Positions 24,852 through 33,660 of a stretch of DNA of 64,000 nt are shown one piece after another (positions within the stretch are counted from its first letter, which is position 1; each line of letters begins with the position of its first letter). The position numbers and the translations under genes are program-made. The stretch lies in assembly GCF_000767615.3 (NCBI RefSeq), contig NZ_CP009553.3, forward strand, positions 3,596,001 to 3,660,000. Direction: 5' to 3'. The notes beneath the pieces are model-generated. The model was not told where the DNA came from and searched no databases. It was given only the letters and a program-made list of their open reading frames with translations. The DNA is from Pandoraea pnomenusa. GTDB lineage: Bacteria > Pseudomonadota > Gammaproteobacteria > Burkholderiales > Burkholderiaceae.

Positions 24852-26147
24852 ATGAAGCATAGTCTTTCCTCTCAAACGCAGCGCCGCCCCGGTGCGGCTG
24901 CTTTATGGAACGGCTTCGCCAAGGCATTTTTCTTTTTGACGCCGCTGACCTATGTGGCGGCGGAAGGCGGCGCCAGCGCGCTGTTCCTGGTTGCGTGTTG
25001 TGCTGCGATGTACGTTGTTATCAAGAACGTACGGGACCCGGAGCTCCAACCTTTCAAAATCAAGCCGGACGAATGGTTGTTCTGTGCCGCAATGTCCGCG
25101 CCGATTCTCGTCGTGCTGATCATTGAGATGTCGCATGGCAAGCTCGTTGGCAGGACACTGGACTCTCCCGTGCGTTTTTTGCTCGGCGTGCCGCTGTTTC
25201 TCGCCTTCCGTCGACTTCGTCCGAGCGCATTCGCAAGGCTGGATCTCTCGTTGTGCGTAGGTGCCATCGCATCGCTCGCCGCGTTGGTTCCCAGCTTTCC
25301 GGAGTGGGGAAAAGGTCGAGTGGAAAGCTACTTCATGAACCCGATTCACTTCGGCGATGTGGCCCTGCTGCTGTCGCTGTTGGTAGTGACGACGTACCGA
25401 CGCGCGGATACCGTCGGTATGCTGGCCTTCAAGACGATAGCGGCGGCTTCTGCATTGTTCGCGTCGTTGCTGACCGGCTCACGAGGCGGATGGATTGCGC
25501 TTCCCGTTGTTGCGTTGGTCTACGTATGGAGCATCAATCGAGCCTTCACCTGGAAAGGCAAGACGGCGATGACTCTGGTCGCGACCGCCCTGATCGCACT
25601 GCCGATCATCTTTTCGCCGTGGATCGGTGAGCGCGTAGCGGCGGCGACGGCCGATCTCAGGAGCTATTCGCAAGGTCACCGGGACACATCCGTGGGCGTT
25701 CGCTTTCAGTTGTATGAATACGCGTTGCGGGCGATTGGCGACAATCCGATATCCGGCCTGGGCGCGGAAGGGTTCAAGCGAGGCATTCCGTCCCAGGTCG
25801 AGCTGGGGCGCCTTACGCCAATCGCCGGTCAGTTGGGGCTTGGCGAGGCCCACAACCAAATCCTCGCGTACGGAGCGGACTACGGAATCCCGGGCATCCT
25901 GGCATTGCTCGCCATCTACTTTGTGCCGTCAGTGCTGTTTCTTCGTGCGGCATCGCTTGCGCCGATCCGCAGCGCGCAACGCACGGCCGCCCTCCTCGGC
26001 TTGTGGACGTGCCTGGCATTCTTCATCTTCGGTCTGACCGTGGAAACGTTTAACCTGAAGTCGACCGTCTCGCTGTACGTCAGCCTCTTGGCGATATTTG
26101 CGGCGGCGAGCCAGATACGGGACGAAGGGCCAGTCGAATCGGTGTGA
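24852..26147 (+). CDS. O-antigen ligase family protein (WaaL/Wzy_C)
   Basis: A 431-residue polytopic membrane protein with about ten to twelve hydrophobic segments. The Wzy_C/WaaL core shows SLLTGSRGGWIALPVVALV (near residue 215), the periplasmic loop HRDTSVGVRFQLYEYALRAI with GDNPISGLGAEGFKRG, and GEAHNQILAYGADYGIPG with the conserved His. Such enzymes join undecaprenyl-linked glycans to lipid A-core or another acceptor at the outer face of the inner membrane. It may be the O-antigen ligase or a related polymerase. GC content is below that of its surroundings. The gene begins 338 nt after the tRNA-Lys; that gap holds the tRNA terminator and no other gene. Confidence 0.85.
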   Translation: MKHSLSSQTQRRPGAAALWNGFAKAFFFLTPLTYVAAEGGASALFLVACCAAMYVVIKNVRDPELQPFKIKPDEWLFCAAMSAPILVVLIIEMSHGKLVGRTLDSPVRFLLGVPLFLAFRRLRPSAFARLDLSLCVGAIASLAALVPSFPEWGKGRVESYFMNPIHFGDVALLLSLLVVTTYRRADTVGMLAFKTIAAASALFASLLTGSRGGWIALPVVALVYVWSINRAFTWKGKTAMTLVATALIALPIIFSPWIGERVAAATADLRSYSQGHRDTSVGVRFQLYEYALRAIGDNPISGLGAEGFKRGIPSQVELGRLTPIAGQLGLGEAHNQILAYGADYGIPGILALLAIYFVPSVLFLRAASLAPIRSAQRTAALLGLWTCLAFFIFGLTVETFNLKSTVSLYVSLLAIFAAASQIRDEGPVESV

Positions 26148-26301
26148 AATACCGACACTGCCAGACCGTATGCCGCTTCCACGACCGCATGCTTCCGGCA
26201 ACGTCATGGCATCGAATTGACAAGCACCCGTCGGACAGAGGATCATCTGCGTCCGTATAGGTTATAAACCAATAAAAACGTTGTGAATCTCGGGGGTTAC
26301 G

Positions 26302-26979
26302 ATGAACGCGGGCGCATACATCATCAAAGAGGATTTTTTCAGCCAGGATGAGATGGCGACAATTGCCGATTTGGCAATCAAGCTGGGCGAATCCAAGACC
26401 GCCGTTCACCCCGACGGGAAATATGGCCACGTTCAATGGTTCAAGGTGCCGCTGACGCGTGAATCGCACAGCTTCGTGGACAAGATCTATTCATTCCTCG
26501 GTGCCGAGGCCGGCGGCCTGTGCGTTTTCTACTACCTGGCTCCCGGCGCCGTCCTGCACCCGCACCGCGATCTGACCGGCGCATCGGCCAACGCGCGAAT
26601 CCGTTTCCACGTCCCGGTAATTACGAATCCCAAAGTTCGCTTTGAAGTGTCGCGTGAGCGCGTCACGATGAAGCCGGGCGAGCTGTGGACACTTGATACT
26701 TCTTATCTGCATAGCGTCAATAACGAAAGCGACGAAACGCGCGTTCATATCGTGATTGAATGTGATATCAATGAACAGGTTCGCGCCCACCTGAAACCCA
26801 AGACCTTCGCTAATCGATACCACGACGTATATTTCGCCGGTATTCTGGGCTTTTCGTTCCTCAAGGCGCTGGTCGTCAATTCGTGGCGTGATCCGAAATA
26901 TTTCGTGCTGCAGTTGAAAATGATTGCGCGCTTTATCGGTTGGCGCTTCCTGGGAAAGAGTCGCAACGGCGAAATTTGA
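26302..26979 (+). CDS. Aspartyl/asparaginyl beta-hydroxylase family (LpxO-like) dioxygenase
   Basis: A 225-residue Fe(II)/2-oxoglutarate dioxygenase of the Asp_Arg_Hydrox fold. The metal site reads HPHRD (His88, Asp90) and YLHSVNN (His137), with Arg147 (ETRVHIVIE) for 2-oxoglutarate. No membrane anchor is visible at the N-terminus, unlike LpxO, which hydroxylates lipid A. The neighbourhood of an O-antigen ligase and GtrA suggests a lipid or glycan substrate, but small-molecule or peptide hydroxylation is equally possible. It is preceded by a 154-nt gap and followed at 75 nt by gtrA. GC content is moderate, as in its neighbours. Confidence 0.8.
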   Translation: MNAGAYIIKEDFFSQDEMATIADLAIKLGESKTAVHPDGKYGHVQWFKVPLTRESHSFVDKIYSFLGAEAGGLCVFYYLAPGAVLHPHRDLTGASANARIRFHVPVITNPKVRFEVSRERVTMKPGELWTLDTSYLHSVNNESDETRVHIVIECDINEQVRAHLKPKTFANRYHDVYFAGILGFSFLKALVVNSWRDPKYFVLQLKMIARFIGWRFLGKSRNGEI

Positions 26980-27054
26980 TTGACCTCCCGGACAGTTGCT
27001 CCAAAATGGGTTGCGGTAAATCGCAGCCCATTTTTCATTCAGCAGGCCAATCTG

Positions 27055-27468
27055 ATGACATCGGCAAGCCGACACGATTCCTGGTGGAAGAAGCTCATTG
27101 AACGCGAGTTCGTCCGCTTCCTGCTCGTCGGCGCGTCCAATACCGCGTTCTTCTACGCTGCGTATGCGCTATGCCTCAGGCTTATCGAGTACCGGCTGGC
27201 CTACACCGTCGCGTTTGCGCTAAGCGTCGTATTTTCGTATTGGCTGAACGCGCAGTTCGTCTTCCGCGTGAAGATGTCGCTGACCGGCCTGCTCCGCTTT
27301 CCCTTCGTGTACCTCGTCCAGTATGTGATGGGAATCGCGATGATGTACGTCCTCGTCGATCGCTTGAACGTGTCGGCCTATGTCGCCCCCATCCTCGTTG
27401 TCTGCCTGACCATTCCCATCACTTTCGCCCTCTCCCGACACCTGCTTCGCGGCGGACGTTCGCACTGA
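27055..27468 (+). CDS. GtrA family membrane protein
   Basis: A 137-residue protein with four predicted transmembrane helices: FVRFLLVGASNTAFFYAAYAL, LAYTVAFALSVVFSYWLNAQ, FPFVYLVQYVMGIAMMYVLV and VAPILVVCLTIPITFALSR. The SYWLNAQFVF segment is the family signature. GtrA-type proteins are thought to flip undecaprenyl-phosphate-linked glucose or arabinose for glycan decoration. No GtrB glycosyltransferase is adjacent. It probably belongs with the O-antigen ligase gene upstream. ATG 27055 chosen because the frame upstream is not conserved. Confidence 0.85.
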   Translation: MTSASRHDSWWKKLIEREFVRFLLVGASNTAFFYAAYALCLRLIEYRLAYTVAFALSVVFSYWLNAQFVFRVKMSLTGLLRFPFVYLVQYVMGIAMMYVLVDRLNVSAYVAPILVVCLTIPITFALSRHLLRGGRSH

Positions 27469-27478
27469 TCAGCGCGTC

Positions 27479-29044
27479 TCAACCGGCCTGCGTTGCTGTC
27501 TTCACGACGAGCGCGGCACGCCCTGACGTCTCCCCCCCGCGACGCCCCGCCATGTCCGGGCTCGCCGGATCGATCACGGGAAGCCGGTGCTGCTCGATGT
27601 CCTGCACCACCTGGACGGCCGTGGCATCGATGCCGTCGGTGAGGGGCTTGGGATCGAGACCGATCGCCAGCACCATCACCGCCATGGCGCCCAGCAGCGC
27701 AAACTCGCGGCGGCTCACGTCGCCGAGCGACGCAACCCGCCCGTTACCCACGCGACCGAAAATCACGCGCTTGTACATCCCGAGCGTGTAGGCGGCACTC
27801 AGCACCAACGTCAGCGAGGCTAACGCACCGATCCAGAAATTGGCCTTGATCGCGCCCATCAATACGAGGAACTCGCCCACGAAGCCCGACGTGCCCGGCA
27901 TTCCGACATTCGCCATCGAGAACAGCATCGCGAATGCGGCAAATCGCGGCATCGTGGCGGCCACTCCCCCATACGCGTCGATCGAGGCGCTTCCCGTACG
28001 GTCGTACAACATGCCGGTGCACAACAGCATGGCGCCCGAGACGATGCCATACGAAATCATCTGCATGACGGCGCCATCGGTACCCATCTCCGAGAACAGG
28101 AACAGACCGAGTGTGACCAACCCCATGTGTGCGACTGCCGAATACGCGAGCAGCTTTCGCAGATCGGTTTGCACCAACGCCACCAGACTCGCGTAGATGA
28201 CGGCAATGAGCGACAGCACGACCATGACCGGCGCAAGGAAATGACTCGCATCGGGCAGCAGCGGCAAATTGAAGCGCAGCAGGCCGTAACCGCCCAGCTT
28301 CAGCATGCCCAGCATGACCGCCGCGCCGGTGGGCCCGTCAAGATGCACCTCGGGCAACCAGGTGTGCACCGGCCACATCGGCACCTTGACGGAGAACGCG
28401 CCGAGAAAGCCGATGAACAGCAGCACCTGCACCGCCAGGGGCAACTGCAGGGCCTGCCATCGTGCGATGTCGAAACTCTGCGTGCGCATGTACAGATAGA
28501 GCATCGAGAGCAGCATCATCAGTGAGCCGGTCAGCGAGAAGAAGAAGAACTTCACGGCGGCATGCGTGCGATTGAGGCGTCCGTACACGCCGATGAGCAG
28601 ATACATCGGCAACAGCGTGGCTTCGAAGAAGACGAAGAACAGCATGCCATCCTGCGCAGTGAACACCCCCTGCATCACCCCGGAGAGCACGAGAAAGCTG
28701 CCGAAATACGCGCTCATGCGCGTGGTCACCGCGCGCCACGACGCCAACACCACGATCACGGTCGTCACGCCGGTCAGCGCGACCAGCCACAGCGAGATGC
28801 CGTCGACCCCGACGTGCCAGGACGCATCGAACGAATCGATCCAGCGAAAGCGTTCGACGAACTGAAGACTCGACACACCGGTTCGGAATCCATGGACCAG
28901 CGGCAAAATGGGGGCCGCCGACGCCAGGGCGGCAGCGAGCGACGTCCAGCGAACGACATCGGGGTGACGATCCCGACCCAGCAGCATGACGAGGGCACCG
29001 GCGACGATGGGAAGCCAGATGAGAAGCGACAGAATGGGAAACAT
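27479..29044 (-). CDS. NuoM-like proton-translocating subunit, orphan
   Basis: A 521-residue antiporter-like membrane subunit of complex I type, with about fourteen hydrophobic segments. Seen: HVGVDGISLWLVALTGV, FFVFFEATLLPMYLLIG with the conserved Glu, VKVPMWPVHTWLPEVHLDGPTG split at residues around 225, LRKLLAYSAVAHMG and GMPGTSGFVGEF. NuoM pumps protons within NADH:quinone oxidoreductase. Here no other nuo gene is adjacent, and the C-terminal 60 residues are extra and polar, so it may be a paralogue in another ion-translocating complex. ATG 29044 begins the first helix. Confidence 0.85.
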   Translation of the reverse strand: MFPILSLLIWLPIVAGALVMLLGRDRHPDVVRWTSLAAALASAAPILPLVHGFRTGVSSLQFVERFRWIDSFDASWHVGVDGISLWLVALTGVTTVIVVLASWRAVTTRMSAYFGSFLVLSGVMQGVFTAQDGMLFFVFFEATLLPMYLLIGVYGRLNRTHAAVKFFFFSLTGSLMMLLSMLYLYMRTQSFDIARWQALQLPLAVQVLLFIGFLGAFSVKVPMWPVHTWLPEVHLDGPTGAAVMLGMLKLGGYGLLRFNLPLLPDASHFLAPVMVVLSLIAVIYASLVALVQTDLRKLLAYSAVAHMGLVTLGLFLFSEMGTDGAVMQMISYGIVSGAMLLCTGMLYDRTGSASIDAYGGVAATMPRFAAFAMLFSMANVGMPGTSGFVGEFLVLMGAIKANFWIGALASLTLVLSAAYTLGMYKRVIFGRVGNGRVASLGDVSRREFALLGAMAVMVLAIGLDPKPLTDGIDATAVQVVQDIEQHRLPVIDPASPDMAGRRGGETSGRAALVVKTATQAG

Positions 29045-29428
29045 TGGGGGACCTGATGGACTGCAACAAAAACCGGATGCCAAGGGGCAAAACCGTCGCA
29101 GCCAGGGACGAACCTCCCCCGCACGCCATGCCTGCGGCAAGGCGCGCAAATCAAGGCAAATCAATGCCGGCGGGAGGGGACGCCAGGCGCGGCGGCGTCA
29201 ACGAAGGTCGCCAGCATACGCGCCTCAAATAAATTTTGCATCGCAGCAAATTTTACAAATGATTGCGCGACCTTCGGCCGACGGGACGGTCGGCGACGGG
29301 GCACAACACGGCCTGCCCACGCGCCAGTGCATCGCGACATCTCCGCACGCGCCGCCGACGACGTCGCTTTGAGGACGCATCGAACGCGTTAACGACGCCT
29401 TTCGGATTGTGAAGACAATGCGGCCGGG
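29045..29428. other. Upstream region of the orphan NuoM-like gene
   Basis: About 380 nt without a convincing gene. A short AT-rich patch at 29219-29265 carries AAATTTTGC and GCAAATTTT in near-inverted orientation and could hold a promoter or regulator site. The rest has ordinary high GC. Confidence 0.4.
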
Positions 29429-30049
29429 TCAGGCCTTCGGTCGGCGCAGATCGAACATCGGACCGATCTCGGCATAGTCGCCGAGATAGCCCGCGCGCAT
29501 GACCGGATGCGCCTTCGCGGTATCGAACGTGCCGTCCTCGCGCAGGAACTCGCGCCGGATGTGCACTCCGACCACCTGCCCGAGGGCGAGCCAGTTGTCC
29601 ATCGGCTTGCCGTCGAGTCCCTGCAAGCGCACGATCTGCAACAGTTTGCATTCGAGCGATGCCGGCGACTCGGCTACGTGCGGCACGCCGACATTCACGC
29701 CGGGCGCCTTGGTCAGCCCGGCCAGCTCGAACTCGTCGACCTCATGCGGCACCGGTGCGGACGTACGATTCATCTGTGCGACGAGCGACTTGCTGGTGAA
29801 ATTCCAGACGAACTCGCGCGTCGCCTCGATATTGGCGATGGAGTCCTTGAAGCCTTCGCTGCAAAAGCCGATGATCGGCGGGAAGGTCGCGAACGCGCCG
29901 AAGAAGCTGTACGGCGCGAGGTTGACGCGGCCTTGCGCGTCGTGGCTGGAAATCCAGCCGATCACGCGCGGCGCGACAATGGCCTTGAACGGATCGTGGG
30001 ACAGGCCGTGGCCCTTGGCGGGGTCGTAGAAGTGAACGTCGTTGGACAT
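29429..30049 (-). CDS. Flavin reductase family protein
   Basis: A 206-residue FMN-binding split-barrel protein of the flavoredoxin/flavin reductase-like group. Seen: VAPRVIGWISSHDAQGRVNLAPYSFFGAF split at residues 24-52, typical of the flavin-binding N-terminus, then FTSKSLVAQMNRTSAPVP and a C-terminal YAEIGPMFDLRRP. It may reduce free flavin or act as an FMN-dependent oxidoreductase. No partner monooxygenase is adjacent. The cupin gene lies upstream across 72 nt on the same strand, so the two may be cotranscribed. Confidence 0.83.
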   Translation of the reverse strand: MSNDVHFYDPAKGHGLSHDPFKAIVAPRVIGWISSHDAQGRVNLAPYSFFGAFATFPPIIGFCSEGFKDSIANIEATREFVWNFTSKSLVAQMNRTSAPVPHEVDEFELAGLTKAPGVNVGVPHVAESPASLECKLLQIVRLQGLDGKPMDNWLALGQVVGVHIRREFLREDGTFDTAKAHPVMRAGYLGDYAEIGPMFDLRRPKA

Positions 30050-30121
30050 GAGGCGGCAGGACCGGAAAGGAAGCGTTACCGGAGATGCTAGCGCACTCCG
30101 TCAACTCGTGTGACATGGCGA

Positions 30122-30652
30122 TCAGTCCGCTCCATACCGGACGCCGGGCGCCGCACGCCCGAGTCGTGTCACCAGTTCGCGATGCATGGGCCATCGCGAG
30201 GCGAGCGCCGCCGCATCGGCCATCTCGAAGTCCTCGAAGGCAAAGCCCGGCGCCACGGTGCAGCCGACGAGCGCGAACCCGGTCGACGGTGCAGGCTCCG
30301 CGGCGAACCAATGGCCGGCGGGCACCACATGCTGGACCCGCTCCCCGCCCGCGACGTCATGCCCGAGCCGGGTGGTGGCGAGCATGCCGCTTGCGTCGAT
30401 CTCGTGAATCAACAACGTGCCGCCGAGATGAAAATGCCAGACCTCGTCGCTGCGGATGCGATGAAACGCGGAGAAATCCCCCGCTTCGAGCAGATAGAGA
30501 ATCGCCGTGGAAATGTTGCGTGCCCCGGCAAAACCTGGCGCAAGGACTGTTTGCGGCAGGATGTCCGCGGCGCGATAGGTCTCGCGATAATGGCCACCTT
30601 CGGGGTGGGGCTGCAGCCCTAGCGACGTGACGAGTTCGGCGGCTGACGGCAT
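30122..30652 (-). CDS. DUF985 cupin domain protein
   Basis: A 176-residue cupin of the DUF985 family. Seen: LGLQPHPEGGHYRETYRA near the start, SAFHRIRSDEVWHFHLGG (metal-ligand-like histidines), VVPAGHWFAAEP, and LVGCTVAPGFAFEDFEM. Family members bind a metal in the barrel, but no reaction is established. ATG 30652 begins directly before the conserved LVTSLGL segment; the longer open frame has no family resemblance. Divergent from the DsbA-family gene across 295 nt. Confidence 0.85.
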   Translation of the reverse strand: MPSAAELVTSLGLQPHPEGGHYRETYRAADILPQTVLAPGFAGARNISTAILYLLEAGDFSAFHRIRSDEVWHFHLGGTLLIHEIDASGMLATTRLGHDVAGGERVQHVVPAGHWFAAEPAPSTGFALVGCTVAPGFAFEDFEMADAAALASRWPMHRELVTRLGRAAPGVRYGAD

Positions 30653-30947
30653 ATCGGGCTCCTGATCGACGGGTCGGACGAATGCCTCACACGATACCGC
30701 ATCGGCGCGCGCCCCCGCCGTGCAGATACCAAAAGAATTACCAGGCAAAACAATCATTCCGACAGACAAAACGACCTTGCTTCCCCATGGGGAATCGCTC
30801 CCGCTCGCAAAGCGCCGTGGATCCTCGCGTGTGGCGTGACGACATGGGCCGCCGACGAGGATTCGTGATTTGTGCGACGATTGCCGTGTTGCGTCGCGCA
30901 AGGCGGCGCGTTTTTCATTGCAGGCGCCGCGACGGCGCCGTCATCAC

Positions 30948-31601
30948 ATGCCAGCTACGCTCAAGATCGATTTTGTCTCCGATGTCGCCTGCCCCTGGTG
31001 CGCGATCGGCCTTGCCTCACTGAAGACCGCGCTCGGCCGCCTGGGAAGCGAGGTCGAAGCCGACCTGCACTTCAGCCCGTTCGAACTCAACCCGGACATG
31101 CCCACCGAGGGCGTGCCGCTCGCCGATTACATGTCGCGCAAATATGGCCTGTCGCCGGAGCAACTCGCCCAGAATCAGGCGAACATCAGTGCACGCGCCG
31201 CAGCGGAGGGTTTCCCGATGCACATGGAGCTGCGCACGCATGCGTACAACACGTTCGACGCACACCGCCTGCTGCATTGGGCACAAACGCTGGGCAACGA
31301 CAAGCAGCTCGCGCTGAAGGAAGCGCTGTTTCGTGCGTACTTCGTTGACGGCAAGCGCACGAGCGACCCCGATGTGCTCACCGACGCAGCGGCGCAAGCG
31401 GGGCTCGATACGACGCGGGCGCGGGAAATTCTCGCCTCGGACGAATACGCCGAACAGGTGCGCGCGCTGGAGCGTCACTACCAGAACCTGGGTATTCGCT
31501 CGGTGCCGGCAATCATCTTCAACAACCGCCACCTCGTGAGCGGCGGCCAACCGCCGGAAGTGTTCGAACAGGCCATCCGCCAGATTCTGGCCGAGGGCTG
31601 A
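30948..31601 (+). CDS. DsbA family oxidoreductase (FrnE/HCCA isomerase-like)
   Basis: A 217-residue thioredoxin-fold protein with an inserted helical domain. The active site CPWC (Cys15-Cys18) sits after the first strand, KIDFVSDVACPWC. Near the end is SVPAIIFNNRHLVSGGQPPEVF with the cis-proline loop. Without a signal peptide it is cytoplasmic, like FrnE, which supports oxidative-stress resistance. An isomerase role as in HCCA isomerase is less likely because of the CxxC. The MFS exporter gene begins 6 nt after its stop. Confidence 0.88.
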   Translation: MPATLKIDFVSDVACPWCAIGLASLKTALGRLGSEVEADLHFSPFELNPDMPTEGVPLADYMSRKYGLSPEQLAQNQANISARAAAEGFPMHMELRTHAYNTFDAHRLLHWAQTLGNDKQLALKEALFRAYFVDGKRTSDPDVLTDAAAQAGLDTTRAREILASDEYAEQVRALERHYQNLGIRSVPAIIFNNRHLVSGGQPPEVFEQAIRQILAEG

Positions 31602-31607
31602 TCGACG

Positions 31608-33014
31608 ATGTCGTCGCTCCCCCCGACCACTGACGTCGCGGCGGTCAATCCGCCTTCGCAGACGCAATTGCACGAGCCGCCCGCGACCGGACGCGGTCTC
31701 GCCATGACGGCGATTCTCCTTGCCGTCTCGCTCGCCAGTCTCGACACCGCCATCGCGAATACGGCCCTGCCACAGATGGCCATCGATCTGGATACCACGC
31801 CGTCGGCGTCCGTGTGGATCGTGAACGCCTACCAGCTCGCGATGGTGGCCACACTCCTGCCGTTTGCGTCGCTGGGCGAGCGCGTGGGTCACAAGCGCGT
31901 GTTCATGACCGGCGTGGCGGTCTTCCTCGTCGCCTCGCTGCTGTGCGCACTGTCGCCGACGCTCGGCTTTCTCGCGGGCGCGCGGGTGCTGCAGGGCGTT
32001 GGGGCCGCCGCAGTCATGAGTGTCAATATCGCTCTCATCCGCTTTCTGTATCCGGCGCATCAACTGGGGCGCGGCGTGGGACTCAATGCCCTCATCGTCG
32101 GCATCTCATTCGCCATCGGGCCGACGATTGCCTCGCTGGTGCTGGCGTTCGCGAGCTGGCCCTGGCTGTTCCTGATCAATGTGCCGACAGCGTTGCTGGC
32201 GCTCGCGTTCTCGCGGCGCAACCTGCCCGACACACCGCGCAGCGAACACAAGCCGGATATGGTGGCCGCGTTGCTCAACGTTGCGACGTTCGCGCTGCTG
32301 ATCTTCGCGCTGAGCCAAAGCGCCCAACAGGCCGACTGGCGTCTCACGCTGGCATGCTTCGTGGGCGCGCTCGTCTTCGGATGGGCGCTCATTCGCCGCG
32401 AGCGCGGCCATCGGGCGCCGATGCTCCCGGTCGATCTGCTGCGCCTGCCCGCGTTTGCGCTGTCGACGGTGACGGCCATTTGTGCGTTCGCCACCCAAGG
32501 ACTGGGGCTCGTCTCGCTGCCGTTCTATTTCGAGAACGTCTTGCATCGCAGTCCTATCGAGACCGGCTTCCTCATGACGCCCTGGCCGTTCTTCGTGGCG
32601 GCCGTTGCCCCGATTGCCGGCCGACTCTCTGACCGCTATCCGCCGGGCGCGCTGGGCGCGATCGGCCTGGCCATGCTCAGTGCGGGCATGGGTTTGCTCG
32701 CGATCATGCCCGAGCATGCGGCGCTTTGGGACATCGGCTGGCGCATGGCGTTGTGCGGGCTGGGTTTCGGCTTCTTCCAGTCGCCGAACCTGAAGGCATT
32801 CATGCACAGCGCGCCGCCCGAACGCAGCGGCGGCGCGAGTGGCATGGTCGGCACGTCGCGCCTGCTGGGACAGGCGACGGGCGCCGCGCTTGTCGCGCTG
32901 GCGCTCGGTCTGGCGGGTACCCACGGCTCGACATGGGCGTTGGCGTGGGGTGCGGCGTTCTCCGCGGCCGGTTGTCTGGCAAGCGGACTACGGCTGGTGG
33001 GCGGCAAGGACTGA
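31608..33014 (+). CDS. MFS transporter, DHA2 (14-TM) multidrug exporter type
   Basis: A 468-residue major facilitator with about fourteen hydrophobic segments. Seen: LASLDTAIANTALPQMAIDL (motif D1 region), VWIVNAYQLAMVATLLPFAS, GERVGHKRVF (motif A), and ARVLQGVGAAAVMSVNIALI (motif B/C region). It probably exports drugs or metabolites using the proton gradient. It starts 6 nt after the DsbA-family gene, so both are one transcript. A terminator follows at 33051-33080. Confidence 0.88.
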   Translation: MSSLPPTTDVAAVNPPSQTQLHEPPATGRGLAMTAILLAVSLASLDTAIANTALPQMAIDLDTTPSASVWIVNAYQLAMVATLLPFASLGERVGHKRVFMTGVAVFLVASLLCALSPTLGFLAGARVLQGVGAAAVMSVNIALIRFLYPAHQLGRGVGLNALIVGISFAIGPTIASLVLAFASWPWLFLINVPTALLALAFSRRNLPDTPRSEHKPDMVAALLNVATFALLIFALSQSAQQADWRLTLACFVGALVFGWALIRRERGHRAPMLPVDLLRLPAFALSTVTAICAFATQGLGLVSLPFYFENVLHRSPIETGFLMTPWPFFVAAVAPIAGRLSDRYPPGALGAIGLAMLSAGMGLLAIMPEHAALWDIGWRMALCGLGFGFFQSPNLKAFMHSAPPERSGGASGMVGTSRLLGQATGAALVALALGLAGTHGSTWALAWGAAFSAAGCLASGLRLVGGKD

Positions 33015-33050
33015 AATCCGGCATAGTGCCCCCGCGTGACGTGCGTGTTC

Positions 33051-33080
33051 GAAGCCCCGCCTTGCGGGGCTTCGTCATTT
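33051..33080 (+). terminator. Rho-independent terminator after the DsbA-MFS operon
   Basis: Perfect 10-bp stem GAAGCCCCGC / GCGGGGCTTC with a CTT loop (33051-33073), followed by GTCATTT. It lies 36 nt after the MFS stop. Confidence 0.82.
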
Positions 33081-33094
33081 CGTCACTTCGTCAT
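33071..33094 (+). repeat. 8-bp tandem repeat, three units
   Basis: TTCGTCAT, TTCGTCAC and TTCGTCAT run head to tail directly after the terminator stem, just upstream of the SOS-type promoter. Confidence 0.6.
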
Positions 33095-33141
33095 TTCGGC
33101 GCTCCGGCAACCGGGGCGCTCGACGACGCGTCGGTTCGCCC

Positions 33142-33169
33142 TTGCATCCCGGCCAAAGTCGAGTACACT
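33142..33169 (+). promoter_or_regulatory. Candidate sigma-70 promoter of the DUF3224-VOC pair
   Basis: TTGCAT (33142-33147) and TACACT (33164-33169) are 16 nt apart. The LexA box begins 4 nt after the -10, where it would cover the transcription start. Confidence 0.55.
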
Positions 33170-33172
33170 GAA

Positions 33173-33192
33173 TACTGTACAAAAACACAGTA
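33173..33192 (+). promoter_or_regulatory. LexA (SOS) box
   Basis: TACTGTACAAAAACACAGTA matches the CTGT-N8-ACAG LexA consensus exactly and extends to TACTGT/ACAGTA arms. It sits between the -10 hexamer and the ribosome-binding site GGGAGG (33207-33212) of the DUF3224 gene, ideal for repression. In beta-proteobacteria LexA uses this same consensus. Confidence 0.85.
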
Positions 33193-33221
33193 CGCGAATC
33201 ATTCCCGGGAGGACTACCCAA

Positions 33222-33626
33222 TTGGAACGAACCGCAAAAGGCCTGTTCGACGTTCAGCTTGCCCCTCACCCCCTGAGTGGCGTGGCCGAAGCGACCGGCC
33301 TCGGCCGCATGTCGCTGGACAAGCGGTATCACGGCGATCTCGAAGCGACGAGCCAAGGCGAGATGCTCGCCTTTCGCAGCACCACGCCAGGGTCGGCCGG
33401 CTATGTCGCGATGGAAAGGGTTCAGGGCGCCTTGCACGGCCGCAGCGGGACCTTCGTGCTGCAACATAGCTCGACGATGACCCGAGGGGCGCCCGAACAA
33501 TCGATCACCGTGGTCCCCGACTCCGGCACGGACGGGTTGTCCGGCCTGGCCGGGCGTCTGGTCATCGTCATCGCCGACGGCCAGCACTCGTACGAATTTC
33601 GCTACTCGCTGCCCGACGGTCAATGA
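33222..33626 (+). CDS. DUF3224 domain-containing protein, predicted SOS-regulated
   Basis: A 134-residue protein of the DUF3224 (avidin-like beta-barrel) family. Seen: GRMSLDKRYHGDLEATSQGEM, AFRSTTPGSAGYVAMERVQG, FVLQHSSTMTRG and the closing SYEFRYSLPDG. The barrel resembles allene-oxide-cyclase or streptavidin folds and its ligand is unknown. There is no ATG in the right place. TTG 33222 (LERTAKG) lies 9 nt after GGGAGG, which is convincing. A perfect LexA box upstream implies induction on DNA damage. A VOC protein gene follows after 34 nt. Confidence 0.82.
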   Translation: MERTAKGLFDVQLAPHPLSGVAEATGLGRMSLDKRYHGDLEATSQGEMLAFRSTTPGSAGYVAMERVQGALHGRSGTFVLQHSSTMTRGAPEQSITVVPDSGTDGLSGLAGRLVIVIADGQHSYEFRYSLPDGQ

Positions 33627-33660
33627 CCTGTCGGGCATCGTCCATCACCGGAGCACGCCA

